NCBI GenBank assembly: GCA_030654695.1
Contig: JAURWY010000006.1
Location: forward strand, 157,590-221,589
DNA length: 64,000 nucleotides
Direction: 5' to 3'
Origin: Polaromonas sp.
GTDB lineage: Bacteria > Pseudomonadota > Gammaproteobacteria > Burkholderiales > Burkholderiaceae_C
Shown here: positions 63,974 through 64,000 of the stretch, in pieces
Layout of the letters: each line of letters begins with the position of its first letter
Numbering within the stretch: the stretch's first letter is position 1
Made by a program: the position numbers and the translations under genes
Notes under the pieces: model-generated
The model's input: the letters and a program-made list of their open reading frames with translations, nothing else
Told to the model about the DNA's origin: nothing
Databases searched by the model: none

Positions 63974-64000
63974 CATCTCCAGCAACCCAGCCAGCATCTG
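63974..64000 (+). repeat. 27-bp direct repeat, copy B
   Basis: Identical to 60590-60616. It runs into the window edge, so its full length is unknown. Confidence 0.8.

Overview
The window is chromosomal DNA from a betaproteobacterium, most likely Burkholderiales, family Comamonadaceae. The signs are Bug-type (TctC) solute receptors, a ctaC-ctaD-ctaG-ctaE-SURF1-ctaA-ctaB oxidase locus in the order usual for that family, RpoH, and GC-rich codon use nearly throughout. No rRNA, tRNA or CRISPR array was seen.

Region 1 (1-10.9 kb, all +) is a catabolic and uptake island: a Bug receptor cut by the window edge, a RutE/HadB-type nitroreductase, an intradiol ring-cleavage dioxygenase, a citryl-CoA-lyase-like protein, a class III CoA-transferase, a second Bug receptor, a branched-chain-amino-acid-type ABC importer with permease and ATPase fused (LivM-LivG), and a TauE-like exporter. 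It looks like one inducible pathway for an aromatic or related acid. Region 2 (10.9-26.1 kb) is housekeeping: TrmL, ComF, a BioC-like methyltransferase, the complete aa3 cytochrome oxidase and heme A assembly block, an MhpA-like flavin hydroxylase, and rpoH with a perfect CIRCE operator.

Region 3 (26.3-56.4 kb) is a cell-surface programme. A short TnpB-like protein without a nuclease domain is translationally coupled to a type I secretion system (two ABC subunits, HlyD, TolC). Then come a CHASE2 adenylate/guanylate cyclase, a glycosyltransferase, a CRP-type regulator, GDP-D-rhamnose genes (gmd, rmd), a minus-strand glycan cluster ending in Wzm/Wzt export, a FecR-domain protein, and a 1395-residue S-layer-like RTX protein. 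A perfect CRP-type site lies upstream of the S-layer-like gene, which would tie cyclase, regulator and surface protein into one circuit.

Region 4 (56.4-64 kb) holds two DUF6447-like small proteins and a fused O-GlcNAc-transferase-type glycosyltransferase/methyltransferase, probably serving the surface protein. These are embedded in a graveyard of toxin-antitoxin modules: three seem intact, three keep the antitoxin but have broken toxins, and several others survive only as tails. Two integrase tails and a 57-bp repeat point to past mobile-element activity. Five toxin genes have a -10 box only 5-7 nt before the ATG, which suggests leaderless transcripts.
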